Virus record (IMG/VR): IMGVR_UViG_3300035016_000004
Span: 1 to 45,203 of that record
Direction: 5' to 3' (one strand)
From: a virus
Length of the DNA: 45,203 nt
The notes below the pieces were generated by a model, which was not told the origin of the DNA, made no database searches, and saw only the letters and a list, made by a program, of their open reading frames with translations. Every line of letters begins with the position of its first letter. Position 1 is the first letter of the stretch. Positions 24,740 through 32,285 of the stretch are shown here, piece after piece. The position numbers and the translations under genes were made by a program.

Positions 24740-25312
24740 TCAAGCAGCGTCTGCTATGTCTGCCTTTCCATCCTCAAGCATTGTTCCCAGGATCCGGGCC
24801 CGCTCGCCAGCCGCCCTGATCACCAATGGCCGATCCTTCGCCGCCTTGAGCTTGAGGTTGGTATGGGTGCGCAAGACGCCACGCCCCTGGACGCTGATCA
24901 GTGCGGCAGAGCGCTCTACCTCTTGACCCTTATGCAGCACCAGATGGCGCTCTAGAGTGAGCTGACCGTCCAGTTGCCGGCCCCGATACTCCAGCCAGCC
25001 ACGGCTCGCGGTATCAATGCGGCGTGGCCGGCCGTCAACCGACAGCACGCCATTGACCAAGTGCATGGACATGACCCGATACCAGACAGGTGCGGTCGGG
25101 AAGCCCACGAAAATGGTCCCTGATATCGTGGCGTGAGCGACTTCCATCTTCCCTTTCGAGTATCGGTTCTTTTTGCGGAACCTGGTCGATGTTGGGATGA
25201 AGGTCATGGCTCCCATCTTGTTCAGCAGGTAGCCGGCCACGTATTCCTTCTGACGCACCACATCGAGCGCATACCAGTGGAGCTCGTCATCGTCATATTG
25301 CCGCTTAGCCAT
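24740..25312 (-). CDS. NusG-like (NGN domain) transcription antitermination factor candidate
   Basis: Residues 11-100 resemble the NusG N-terminal domain: WYALDVVRQKEYVAGYLLNK, then MTFIPTSTRFRK, GTIFVGFPTAPVWYRVM and NGVLSVDGRPRRI. NGN domains bind the RNA polymerase clamp. The C-terminal 85 residues lack a recognisable KOW motif. It lies just before a strong terminator and the whole structural operon, the place expected for a late-gene antiterminator. Its ATG overlaps the 3' end of a 53-codon gene. RfaH/LoaP-type paralogs work in the same way; the target here is inferred. Confidence 0.82.
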   Translation of the reverse strand: MAKRQYDDDELHWYALDVVRQKEYVAGYLLNKMGAMTFIPTSTRFRKKNRYSKGKMEVAHATISGTIFVGFPTAPVWYRVMSMHLVNGVLSVDGRPRRIDTASRGWLEYRGRQLDGQLTLERHLVLHKGQEVERSAALISVQGRGVLRTHTNLKLKAAKDRPLVIRAAGERARILGTMLEDGKADIADAA

Positions 25313-25466
25313 GGGACCTGTCCTTCTTCACTTCCGATGCAACACACCGGTCTAATTCCCTGAGAGCCGCCTTCACCTCAGCCATCGCCGCCGTCGCCCG
25401 AATGTCCGCTCGGCCATATTCCGCAGCGATTTCCCGTATCGCAGCGATGAACCGACTTCCGCTCAC
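25305..25466 (-). CDS. Small helical protein (53 aa)
   Basis: GTG 25466 overlaps the upstream stop as GTGA. The product SGSRFIAAIREIAAEYGR... is helical and charged throughout, ending basic. No family recognised. Placement between the replication protein and the NusG-like gene with coupled overlaps on both sides supports it. Confidence 0.55.
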   Translation of the reverse strand: MSGSRFIAAIREIAAEYGRADIRATAAMAEVKAALRELDRCVASEVKKDRSHG

Positions 25467-25609
25467 TGATCTGCCCTTGCCTGTTCGATCCGCACCTTTG
25501 CGACAGCAAATGCCGCTTCTGCTGGTTTCCGGTAATGTCTCCATTCGGGATCGTGAACCGACTTCGCCATGGCTCTTGCCATCTGTTCGATGATGGATTC
25601 GTCCGTCAT
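25463..25609 (-). CDS. Small hypothetical protein (48 aa)
   Basis: The ATG overlaps the replication-gene stop as ATGA, and its own TGA overlaps the next GTG. The sequence MTDESIIEQMARAMAKSVHDPEW resembles short Rhizobiales phage proteins that begin with this helix and a conserved Trp. Function is unknown; coding is supported by the two coupled junctions. Confidence 0.65.
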   Translation of the reverse strand: MTDESIIEQMARAMAKSVHDPEWRHYRKPAEAAFAVAKVRIEQARADQ

Positions 25610-26460
25610 GCCCGCATCCTCGCCTGCTCGATTTCCTCGATGCGGAAGGTGGCCTTGCCGCTCTTGCCGAGGATGATTGGTTTACCGCGCATCTTCTGGA
25701 CCGCTTGGAAGTCCGGATGGTCAGGACCTAGCGCCACCAGCCCTTCGACAGTCGCTGGGGCTGGGTCGGACTTTAGCGGCACGTGCAGGGCATCCATCCA
25801 CGCTCCTGACCGGATCCACTTCCCCAGCCCTTTGCGGAATTCTGCCTGGCTCTCCGGCGTGGAATGGCGAGCCTCGCTGTCCTCGATGTGCCACTGACGG
25901 AAGCGCTTGACCGCCAACAGCAGCCGGTGGGTTTCTTCATCGCTGAGCAGATCGAACGCCTGTTGAGCCTCTGCCCGGTTGGTCAGCCGGCGTCTGGGGT
26001 ACAACTTCCAAACTTCATCGAACGATGCTCGCGCGCTCGCCCGTTCCGGTTCATTCTTCCGGTGTTCTTCCGGTTCCTTTAGAGGCACGCCACCAGTGTC
26101 ACCCTCGGGGGTGTCAGCCCTGTCACCCTCGGGGGTGTCAGCAGCGCTACCCTTTGCTCGCTGGGAGGGCGTCAGGCTGGCGCCCCTAGTGAAGCCGACG
26201 ATCCGGTACTCATTTGCCTGCTGTCGGCCGGTGGCGTCGATCTTTTCGATCACTTCAATTACGCCGTTCTCCGCCAACCACTTTAACCAGCGCTGAACAC
26301 TGCGGCGCGACATGCTGCTTTCTTCGGACAGGCGAGCGACCGAGGGGCAGCACAAGCCCGTGGTGTGGTTGTGTGCGTTCGCCAAGCACACGAGGAGCAT
26401 CTTGGCGGCCACCTCCGGCACGTGGGTGTCGAGAACGAAAGCTACAGCCTGAATGCTCAT
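25606..26460 (-). CDS. Winged-helix replication protein candidate (284 aa)
   Basis: The N-terminal domain (about 1-95) is a helix-turn-helix/winged helix: VPEVAAKMLLVCLANAHN, then CPSVARLSEESSMSRRSVQ and WLAENGVIEVIEK. This layout is shared by phage replication initiators. A charged linker includes the repeated DTPEGD. The C-terminal half contains VWKLYPRRRLTNRAEAQQAF, a domain often seen in phage replisome proteins. Direct repeats lie inside the gene, as the lambda origin lies within O. No helicase or helicase loader is obvious in the phage, so this may recruit host factors. Confidence 0.75.
   Translation of the reverse strand: MSIQAVAFVLDTHVPEVAAKMLLVCLANAHNHTTGLCCPSVARLSEESSMSRRSVQRWLKWLAENGVIEVIEKIDATGRQQANEYRIVGFTRGASLTPSQRAKGSAADTPEGDRADTPEGDTGGVPLKEPEEHRKNEPERASARASFDEVWKLYPRRRLTNRAEAQQAFDLLSDEETHRLLLAVKRFRQWHIEDSEARHSTPESQAEFRKGLGKWIRSGAWMDALHVPLKSDPAPATVEGLVALGPDHPDFQAVQKMRGKPIILGKSGKATFRIEEIEQARMRA
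26044..26142. repeat. Iteron-like repeats within the replication gene
   Basis: Two perfect 22-bp direct repeats begin at 26097 and 26121 (period 24). Each is nearly a dyad (TGTCACCC / GGGTGTCA). Three TTCCGGT copies lie just left at 26044, 26057 and 26068, the last two within 10-bp repeats. The protein repeat DTPEGD explains the codons only in part, because silent positions are also identical. Candidate replication origin. Confidence 0.5.
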
Positions 26461-26912
26461 GGTACTCTGGCTCCCTTCCGCAAATTGCACGGGCCGCACA
26501 GCACCTGAAGATTTTCAGCCGTAGTCGCGCCACCCTTCGATTCCGGGAAGACGTGATCGATGTGGAGGTCGTGATGATCGCCGCACTGCTGGCAGCGATA
26601 TGCGTCCCGCTCGAGAACTAGCTTGCGCAGTGCAGGCGATATGGCCGCCTTTGGCGTCGACTGCCTGCCGCGCGGGCGGTTGGCTTCGTACTCCTCAATC
26701 TGCTCTTGGGTGGAGAAAGGGGCAATTGGCTCACCCGTGTGCTTCATGGCCCATTCGTGCGCCAGAATCCGCACGCATTCGAAGCACACTCCGCGTTCTT
26801 GGTACTCGCACTGGACGAAGAACTCTGCTCCACAGACCTTGCACGACGAACGGGGAACGCCTGCGCGCTCCATCGCCTCGTTGAAGGCTCGTTCATAAGG
26901 GTCGTTACTCAC
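26457..26912 (-). CDS. HNH endonuclease with N-terminal Cys pairs (151 aa)
   Basis: N-terminal CKVC (24-27) and CFEC (43-46) form a zinc ribbon. The C-terminal HNH has CQQC, then DLHIDHVFPESKGGATTAENLQVLC and a final CNLRKG. All HNH ligands are present. Unlike the copy next to the terminase, it lies between two replication genes. Start GTG overlaps the DnaA-like stop as GTGA. It could be a homing-type nuclease or a resolvase-like replication factor. Confidence 0.85.
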   Translation of the reverse strand: MSNDPYERAFNEAMERAGVPRSSCKVCGAEFFVQCEYQERGVCFECVRILAHEWAMKHTGEPIAPFSTQEQIEEYEANRPRGRQSTPKAAISPALRKLVLERDAYRCQQCGDHHDLHIDHVFPESKGGATTAENLQVLCGPCNLRKGARVP

Positions 26913-27391
26913 CGCTCACCCCGCGCCGAATACTTGGGCTTCTTCCACTCCAGGCCCGCCAGCAAAGCCGCATGGCGCCGGACAGCGTGCAGAATGGTCG
27001 TATGGTCGCGCCCGCCGAGCTTGCGGCCGATCTGGGGCAGGCTGAGGGTGGTTTCCTTCTTCAGCCGGTAGGAGGCCTCCTGCCGCGCGAGAACAATGGC
27101 CCTGCCCCGCTGCCCTCCTGTCAGTTCGGCCTTGGTGACCTCGTGCTTGCTGCACACTTCCCTGAGGATGCGCTGCGCGTCCGACATCGGCAGTGGCGAC
27201 GGATAGGATGGCAGGATGTTGAGGATGTCGCGCGGCTTCCTGACCTTGGGCCGCGGCAGCAACTTCAGCCCTCGTTCGGCCGCGATAGCTTCCAGCTCCT
27301 CCCGCATTGCCCGCTGAAATCGATCATCCTGGGCGCGAATATGGATCCGGAGGCGATCCTCGCTGGCAGTCTTCCATAGAGACGCGCTCAT
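26909..27391 (-). CDS. DnaA domain IV-like DNA-binding protein (160 aa)
   Basis: The C-terminus contains the DnaA signature helix-turn-helix: SLPQIGRKLGGRDHTTILHAVRR (about 122-144), matching the DnaA box-binding loop R-D-H-T-T. The AAA+ ATPase domain is absent; the first 80 residues are helical and basic. It starts at ATG 27391 with GGAGG upstream. Such proteins may bind DnaA boxes on phage or host DNA to help replication or limit host initiation. Confidence 0.85.
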   Translation of the reverse strand: MSASLWKTASEDRLRIHIRAQDDRFQRAMREELEAIAAERGLKLLPRPKVRKPRDILNILPSYPSPLPMSDAQRILREVCSKHEVTKAELTGGQRGRAIVLARQEASYRLKKETTLSLPQIGRKLGGRDHTTILHAVRRHAALLAGLEWKKPKYSARGER

Positions 27392-27564
27392 GCTGCCCTC
27401 CGCTCTTGCTCTGCTGCCCATGCAACGAGGTCGTCTGCCTGTTTCTTCGATAGGCCTTGAGCCTGCCGGCGCTTACGTCTGGCGACATGCATGTCAGGGG
27501 TGGAGATTTCCCATTGGCGGGTTTGTAGTTCGGCTATTGCCCATTGATGGTTGCTGTTGGTCAT
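27388..27564 (-). CDS. Small hypothetical protein (58 aa)
   Basis: ATG overlaps the methyltransferase stop and its TGA overlaps the DnaA-like ATG, giving a fully coupled slot. Basic centre (ARRKRRQAQGLSKKQ) between Trp-rich and Ala/Glu-rich helices. It resembles the small helical proteins found near phage replication genes, with no known function. Confidence 0.65.
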   Translation of the reverse strand: MTNSNHQWAIAELQTRQWEISTPDMHVARRKRRQAQGLSKKQADDLVAWAAEQERRAA

Positions 27565-28907
27565 GCAGCGTCTCCATCGAATAGCGGGGTGCCTTCGGCG
27601 CCCTGCAGCTTGTTCTTTGACTTGGCCACCGCCGCGCGCTTTGTCGGGTTCTGGGCAAGCTCCATGCGGCGGGCAATATCGGCCTGATATTCTGGCTCGC
27701 GCTCGATCAGCACGGCCCGCATGCCCTCACGGAATGCTGCCTCGCCAGTTGTGCCGGTACCGGCGAACGGGTCGAGCACGCTACCGCCCGGCGGCGTCAC
27801 CAGCCGCACGAGGTATTGCATCAGGTCAACAGGCTTCACGGTTGGGTGCTTGGAGCCGATACGGTCATCAGCATCGGCCTTACTCGAATAGAAGAACCGC
27901 GCTGCTGATCCGGAGTTTGCGCCCTTTGGTGCGGTCATCGAGACCGTAGGGTCGCCATAGGTGTTGACCTTGGATCGCGCGGTGCCAACTGCAGGTCCGC
28001 CTCCGCTATCGGTATCGGGGAATGCCGCCAAAACCTCTTCGCTGCCGTCGTGGATGATGTTAGCGGGCCAACGGCCATTCGCGCTGCCGACCATCACCGC
28101 CGCAGGCTTCCAACTATCATCCTCATGCGGAAAATCGTTGCCGCCGCCACGCTTTAGATTTCTGGTGTCCGCATCACCAACGCGACATCCGCCGATGTTG
28201 ATTGCTCCGGTACCGTGCTCCAGCACGTTCTCAGCAACGGTCCCGCCAAGCGGCTTGCGGGCCATGACAATCGGTTCCCACGCTGGCTTGAGGGCGGTAC
28301 CCCAGCCCTCCCAGTAGGCGGCGGCTGGCGTTGCCGGTACCGTGATGGGCGACTGTTTCAGTTCCTCAAACGCCCGCGCGCCGACGATCTCCCCACCCTT
28401 GCGGGCGGATCGGGCAATTCCAGCACGGACGGTACCGACGACCTCGCGGTCTGCCCCTGCCCGCTTGTCGATGCCCTTGCTGACATCATGCGACTTCGGA
28501 AAGCCCGATCCATAAGCCCAGCCGATCTGGTCGCGGATCTCAAAGCCCGCGTCCTCGATGGCAACAGCCAGTCGGTGATAGGTGCGGGTACCGCTGAAAG
28601 CGAGGACATGGCCGCCGGGCTTCAGAACGCGCAGCACCTCTGCCCAAAACGTTTCGGCAAAGGCGGCTTCGCCATTGTCCCATTTCTTGCCCATGAACCC
28701 CGCGCCAGTGCGGCCATAGGGGTTTCCGATATTCTCCGTGCGCTCATTGCGCGGAGAATTGGCGAACCGCTTTGATATGGAGACCAGGGCATAAGGCGGA
28801 TCGCACACGACGGAGTCGATCGACGCATCTGGAATATCGCGGATCATCTCGCGGCAATCGCCAGCGTGGAGCGTCACGCGGCCATCGAGGAACTGCTGAA
28901 CTGTCAC
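27561..28907 (-). CDS. N4/N6 DNA methyltransferase, beta-type order (448 aa)
   Basis: Motif IV DPPY is at residues 36-39 and motif I (VLDPFAGTGTTGEAAF) is near residues 377-392. In this order the S-adenosylmethionine motif comes last, as in the beta class of site-specific methyltransferases. The central 250 residues supply the target-recognition region. No partner restriction gene is next to it, so it is an orphan methylase, useful to phage as protection from host restriction. Target sequence cannot be inferred. Confidence 0.9.
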   Translation of the reverse strand: MTVQQFLDGRVTLHAGDCREMIRDIPDASIDSVVCDPPYALVSISKRFANSPRNERTENIGNPYGRTGAGFMGKKWDNGEAAFAETFWAEVLRVLKPGGHVLAFSGTRTYHRLAVAIEDAGFEIRDQIGWAYGSGFPKSHDVSKGIDKRAGADREVVGTVRAGIARSARKGGEIVGARAFEELKQSPITVPATPAAAYWEGWGTALKPAWEPIVMARKPLGGTVAENVLEHGTGAINIGGCRVGDADTRNLKRGGGNDFPHEDDSWKPAAVMVGSANGRWPANIIHDGSEEVLAAFPDTDSGGGPAVGTARSKVNTYGDPTVSMTAPKGANSGSAARFFYSSKADADDRIGSKHPTVKPVDLMQYLVRLVTPPGGSVLDPFAGTGTTGEAAFREGMRAVLIEREPEYQADIARRMELAQNPTKRAAVAKSKNKLQGAEGTPLFDGDAA

Positions 28908-29137
28908 AGCCCACCACCCTGCAGCCGCTCCACCATGGCAATGGCTCGACGGTTTGCTACTGCTGCTCGGGCTTGTGCTGATAACTCTGCTGGACGTGAT
29001 GATGCTGCCTTCTGGGCTAGCTTCTCACGCTGGGAATGACGGGTGACGCCGCGCGCTTTGAGGCCAGCCAGCAATGCGGCTGCAACCTCCTCTTGCTTTC
29101 TGATGACCTTGCGGGATTGGGGCATGGAGAGGGTCAT
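28904..29137 (-). CDS. Small helical hypothetical protein (77 aa)
   Basis: ATG 29137 overlaps the preceding stop as ATGA. Highly helical and Ala/Arg/Lys-rich, with a QREKLAQKAASSRPAELSAQA pattern that may be a coiled coil. No family recognised. Its stop overlaps the methyltransferase ATG. Confidence 0.6.
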   Translation of the reverse strand: MTLSMPQSRKVIRKQEEVAAALLAGLKARGVTRHSQREKLAQKAASSRPAELSAQARAAVANRRAIAMVERLQGGGL

Positions 29138-29475
29138 TGAGCCGTCTCCCTGATGACCGCTATTACCTCGGCTTTCAGGCTGTCGATTGCGCCAGTCGCG
29201 AAACCTTTCTGACCATCGTTCTTGCCATCCCAGACGATCGAAGCTGCTGATGGGCATTCGAGGGACAGGCGATGCGCCATCGCCAGCGCTTCATCCTGGG
29301 AGCCGTAAGTGAGCGGGAGTCTTAGCGTCGTTGTCGCATGGGTCACGACCCAAAGCGCAGCGTCGTTGATGTGCCGGTGCGCGCAAAAGCTTGCATCGGC
29401 ATATGGTCGATAACCGACAACCTCCACCAATTCAGTGGTGCCGCGGATGCCGAGAATGAAACGCTCTGGCGCCAT
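29134..29475 (-). CDS. Hypothetical protein (113 aa)
   Basis: A mixed alpha/beta protein of normal composition with a cluster of Ala/Thr/Leu strands in the middle and a helical C-terminus. No recognised motif. It follows the zinc-ribbon gene by 2 bp, and is probably an early protein expressed with the replication block. Confidence 0.6.
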   Translation of the reverse strand: MAPERFILGIRGTTELVEVVGYRPYADASFCAHRHINDAALWVVTHATTTLRLPLTYGSQDEALAMAHRLSLECPSAASIVWDGKNDGQKGFATGAIDSLKAEVIAVIRETAQ

Positions 29476-29477
29476 AG

Positions 29478-29678
29478 TCAGAACTCCAGTTCGATCGCCG
29501 GCGGAGGAGGCTTAGGACGCCCCATTCCCTTCGGCTTGTGTCCGATGTGGAACTGTCCGCAGTGCGGGCAGCGGTAGATGTCGAGATGACGGGGATTGGC
29601 ACCACGAGCGATTGCCCAGGTCGCGAATGGCTTCTTGTCCTGGCACTGTCCGGACTGGCTGAAGGTGCCGATGGTCAT
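29478..29678 (-). CDS. Small zinc-ribbon protein (66 aa)
   Basis: CPHCGQFHIGH near residues 37-47 forms one C-x-x-C knuckle with a nearby His pair, and the C-terminus is Pro-rich. This pattern, with the K-P-F-A-T motif upstream, is common in small Rhizobiales phage proteins. Function unknown; nucleic-acid binding is likely. It lies 3 bp downstream of its neighbour. Confidence 0.75.
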   Translation of the reverse strand: MTIGTFSQSGQCQDKKPFATWAIARGANPRHLDIYRCPHCGQFHIGHKPKGMGRPKPPPPAIELEF

Positions 29679-29681
29679 GGA

Positions 29682-30200
29682 TCACATGCCCCAGCCGTGT
29701 GACTGGTCGGCTCGCTCGTCGGCTTCGGTGAAGCCTGCTCCGGACAAATCCAGTCCGCGAAAGCATTCGCCTTCTGCATCCTCGACTTCGCCCACTTCGC
29801 ACGGATCAGCAGCGGCAATGAGCGCAGCAAGGCGTTCCTGACGAGCTTTGAGATGTTGCCTTTCACGGCGGGCCTCCTCGACAGCAACGGCCGTCAGGTC
29901 TTGGATTTCGTAATGGTCGACGCGCCGGGCTTCGTGCTTCCACAGGGCCCGAACCCTGCGCTCCGTCCACTGGCGGGACCGGTCGCGCACGACGTCGACG
30001 GGCAGCGCCCGCTCATGACGCTTCAGCGCCTCGAAGATTTCACCGATCGCCGTGGTGACGTTCCGCCCGGTTCGCACCGGGAACGCCTCCTGCATCAGAT
30101 CGGCGGCAAACTGCACGTCAGTCATGGCAACACGCGGCTTGGCCGGATTGGCCAAGCTCTTGGCTAACTTTCCCACGTCCTTGGCTCCACTTGCTGGCAT
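29682..30200 (-). CDS. Hypothetical protein, basic/helical (172 aa)
   Basis: Residues 26-115 look like one globular helical domain (MTDVQFAADLMQEAFPV, then RDRSRQWTERRVRALWKHEARRVD), followed by an acidic C-terminus. The basic middle may bind nucleic acid. ATG 30200 is not preceded by a ribosome-binding site; ATG 30125 is an alternative. It is divergent from the small plus-strand gene at 30241. Confidence 0.6.
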   Translation of the reverse strand: MPASGAKDVGKLAKSLANPAKPRVAMTDVQFAADLMQEAFPVRTGRNVTTAIGEIFEALKRHERALPVDVVRDRSRQWTERRVRALWKHEARRVDHYEIQDLTAVAVEEARRERQHLKARQERLAALIAAADPCEVGEVEDAEGECFRGLDLSGAGFTEADERADQSHGWGM

Positions 30201-30240
30201 TGTTTGAACCAGCAGATGAAGCAGACGAAAGGCGACGACG

Positions 30241-30480
30241 ATGGATTACCCGGTCAGCGACGAATTGAGAGCGCAGCTGAGCGGGCAAAAGATGCTCGGA
30301 ACGATGGTTGGAGCCGTCGAACCGAACTGGATGAAGTGGGCGAATGACGCGATCGACGCAGGGACTGACATCGATGCTCACTCGCCCTCGGGCGGGGAGG
30401 ATCGTCCGAATGGAAAGCCAAGGCTGCGCATCATCAGAGCGCGGCCGTTTCTGGCAGTGATTGATGGCGGTAGGGCTTAG
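30241..30480 (+). CDS. Small plus-strand protein within the minus-strand block (79 aa)
   Basis: An AAAGGCGA element precedes the ATG. The product has a helical, Met/Trp-bearing first half (QKMLGTMVGAVEPNWMKWA), then a charged loop and a final strand. It is flanked by minus-strand genes: divergent from the one to the left, and convergent with 30483..30596 with 2 bp between stops. The tight convergent junction supports coding. Family unknown. Confidence 0.6.
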   Translation: MDYPVSDELRAQLSGQKMLGTMVGAVEPNWMKWANDAIDAGTDIDAHSPSGGEDRPNGKPRLRIIRARPFLAVIDGGRA

Positions 30481-30482
30481 GG

Positions 30483-30596
30483 TCATCCCAAGCCTCCGAT
30501 GACCTGCAGGACGAGCGCCGACCACAGGACGAGCCCGAGCGATGCCATCACAGCGCTTAGCGCAAGCAACCGGCTATGGACGCGACTGTGCGCCAT
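30483..30596 (-). CDS. Small single-TM membrane peptide (37 aa)
   Basis: ATG overlaps the GapR-ParB fusion stop by one base (TGATG). Composition: short basic N-terminus and one hydrophobic segment (about 10-34), ending Gly-Gly-Leu-Gly. Too short to identify, but the coupled start and clean topology make it credible as a membrane micropeptide. No known function. Confidence 0.5.
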   Translation of the reverse strand: MAHSRVHSRLLALSAVMASLGLVLWSALVLQVIGGLG

Positions 30597-31711
30597 CAAA
30601 CCGGCTCCATCCAGAGTTCAAAGGCGCGGTAGATGTCGTCTTTGCGGCTGGGCTCCTGGCGGGCGAGATTGGCCGCGATCAGGCGCTTCTGCTGCTCGGT
30701 GAGCATCCGGCCTTCGACGTTGAGCCTGATGATGTCCACCAGGAGGTCATCGCCGGCGTACTGGACGACGGGATAGGCCATAGCCGAGCCGTCGAGCTCG
30801 ACCATGTTGCGGGCCGCCATGTACCGGGCCCAGCCGTCGAGGATGACCTTGCCTTTCTTCACGATCGGCTGGGCAGCACCACGCTCGAGCTCATCGGCGA
30901 TTACAGCGGTGTCTTGCCCCATGGTCCCGAAGGCCGTGGAGATAGCGCCGCGCTCTACGCCTTCTGGCGGATGGGTTTCCCAGGTGCTGACGCCGGGTTC
31001 GGCATACTTGGGGGCCGGAGCGGCAGAGGCCGAAGCCTCCACCGACTTACCCGCTGCTTTGGGGGCTTCGCTCGAACCATCGACGGCCGAATTGGTTGCC
31101 GTCTCTCCGGCTGTCGCGTCCATATCCTCAGACGTTGCAGCTGGTGCCCGGTCACCAGCAACCCTATTCACCACTTCGGCTTGCTCTGGTGCATCGGCTG
31201 CCGCCGATACCTCGGACATCGCAGACCCAGAGTTCGCGTCATCAGCAGCTTTCGCTACGGGATTAGGTGCGACCTGACCTTTCGGGGCGGGATTGGTCAG
31301 GTCGCTGCCAGCCTGGGGGGCAGACTGGGTTTCGGGTTTTTTGAGATTGTCGACCGATACGATGGCCATGGACGGATCGGTGCGGAGTGCTGCGATAGGG
31401 TCGCTCGGCTCTCCCGCGCTGCGCGCCTGCGCGATTGCAATAGTCGTGCCAGTTGCACTCGCCCGCGGCGCCATGAGGCTGTCCACGTAGAGGTCGACCG
31501 TGGCATTGAGGTCCTGGACAGCCGCATCGTCAGCCTTGGCAACGGTGCGGAAGGCGGCGCGAAGCGCCTTGCCGTCAAACCCCTGAGACTTGAGTTCGGC
31601 AAACAGTTCCTTCAGGTCATCACTGATGGCCTGCTTCTCGCCCTCGAGGCGCTGCCAGCGCTCGAAGCCATTGCGCAGGATGTCGTCGGCGATGCTGTTC
31701 CTGCCGTCCAT
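30596..31711 (-). CDS. GapR (DUF2312)-ParB-like fusion protein (371 aa)
   Basis: Residues 4-80 match the GapR DNA-binding domain (ILRNGFERWQRLEGEKQAIS, then ELKSQGFDGKALR). In alphaproteobacteria GapR binds overtwisted AT-rich DNA and supports replication. A disordered Ala/Glu/Ser/Pro-rich linker spans about 100-245. Residues 267-358 look ParB-like: QPIVKKGKVILDGWARYMAAR, YPVVQYAGDD, and LTEQQKRLIAANLARQE. The two halves are normally separate genes. It may be a partition, plasmid-like maintenance or replication factor. It lies directly after the LexA-type gene. Confidence 0.85.
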   Translation of the reverse strand: MDGRNSIADDILRNGFERWQRLEGEKQAISDDLKELFAELKSQGFDGKALRAAFRTVAKADDAAVQDLNATVDLYVDSLMAPRASATGTTIAIAQARSAGEPSDPIAALRTDPSMAIVSVDNLKKPETQSAPQAGSDLTNPAPKGQVAPNPVAKAADDANSGSAMSEVSAAADAPEQAEVVNRVAGDRAPAATSEDMDATAGETATNSAVDGSSEAPKAAGKSVEASASAAPAPKYAEPGVSTWETHPPEGVERGAISTAFGTMGQDTAVIADELERGAAQPIVKKGKVILDGWARYMAARNMVELDGSAMAYPVVQYAGDDLLVDIIRLNVEGRMLTEQQKRLIAANLARQEPSRKDDIYRAFELWMEPV

Positions 31712-31714
31712 GAC

Positions 31715-32056
31715 CTAAGCCCTCCCCACGATAGCGATCGAGCGCGGACACCGCGGAACCATGGTGATCAGCCCGCGATGCTCAAGCTGCTTCATGACCG
31801 AATGGGCACGGCTGAGAGTGATGCCGAGGCCGGTGGCGATTTCGCGGATCGTTGGCGAGACGCCATCGGCGGTAATCTGAGACTTGAGCAGGTCGAATGC
31901 CGCCTGCTGGCGCTTTGTCAGGCCCGCATGAACGCCCTGCCCCAACTCCATCAGGATCCGGGCAACGAACTCTCGGTCATCCTCGATGTGGCGGAACTGG
32001 TCGCAGAGGATATCTGCACGCTCAGCGATGTCTGCTGGGATTGGTGGGAGGTTCAT
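31715..32056 (-). CDS. LexA-type winged-helix DNA-binding protein (113 aa)
   Basis: Residues 45-106 match the LexA N-terminal domain: LTKRQQAAFDLLKSQITAD, then SPTIREIATGLGITLSRAHS and LEHRGLITMVPR. The peptidase half of LexA is missing, so this protein binds DNA but cannot self-cleave. It could be a lytic regulator or a decoy for host LexA sites. ATG 32056 is coupled to the upstream stop. Confidence 0.85.
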   Translation of the reverse strand: MNLPPIPADIAERADILCDQFRHIEDDREFVARILMELGQGVHAGLTKRQQAAFDLLKSQITADGVSPTIREIATGLGITLSRAHSVMKQLEHRGLITMVPRCPRSIAIVGRA

Positions 32057-32283
32057 GCTGCCACCCCGCGCGCGCAAAGGTTGGCCGCATACAGCTGTTC
32101 AGCCGACACCCCCGCCCGTTCAATGAGGATTTGCCAGTGACGATCAGGCACGCCGATCGACGGCCATTTGTAGACGGCGTCTTTCTTGATGGCGCCGCCG
32201 CTAGCCTCTGCTATCGCAGCAGGGCCGCCCGCCATTTTGATGATCTCGGCAACTGTCAGGGTGCTATCCATGCCCGTATCCAT
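32053..32283 (-). CDS. Cro-like HTH regulator (76 aa)
   Basis: A small helix-turn-helix of the Cro/carph-isopro type: TVAEIIKMAGGPAAIAEAS, then KKDAVYKWPSIGVPDRHWQI, the region that contacts DNA. It is divergent from the CI-like repressor across 62 bp holding three dyads, the textbook arrangement for a Cro protein. ATG 32283 is adjacent to operator 1; ATG 32271 is an alternative. Confidence 0.82.
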   Translation of the reverse strand: MDTGMDSTLTVAEIIKMAGGPAAIAEASGGAIKKDAVYKWPSIGVPDRHWQILIERAGVSAEQLYAANLCARGVAA

Positions 32284-32285
32284 AC

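Noticed and set aside
26097-26142. CRISPR array
   Set aside because: Only two repeat units, two bases between them, inside a coding frame; no spacer structure or cas genes anywhere in the window.
27561-28907. Host CcrM-type methylase
   Set aside because: The order of motifs is the same beta type, but the protein lies in a phage early block, is longer and has no other CcrM hallmark I can see; target unknown.
30118-30525. 135-codon minus-strand open frame
   Set aside because: It spans across two better-supported genes (30241..30480 plus, 30483..30596 minus) and reads as antisense of them, with Arg/Ser/His-rich low-quality composition.
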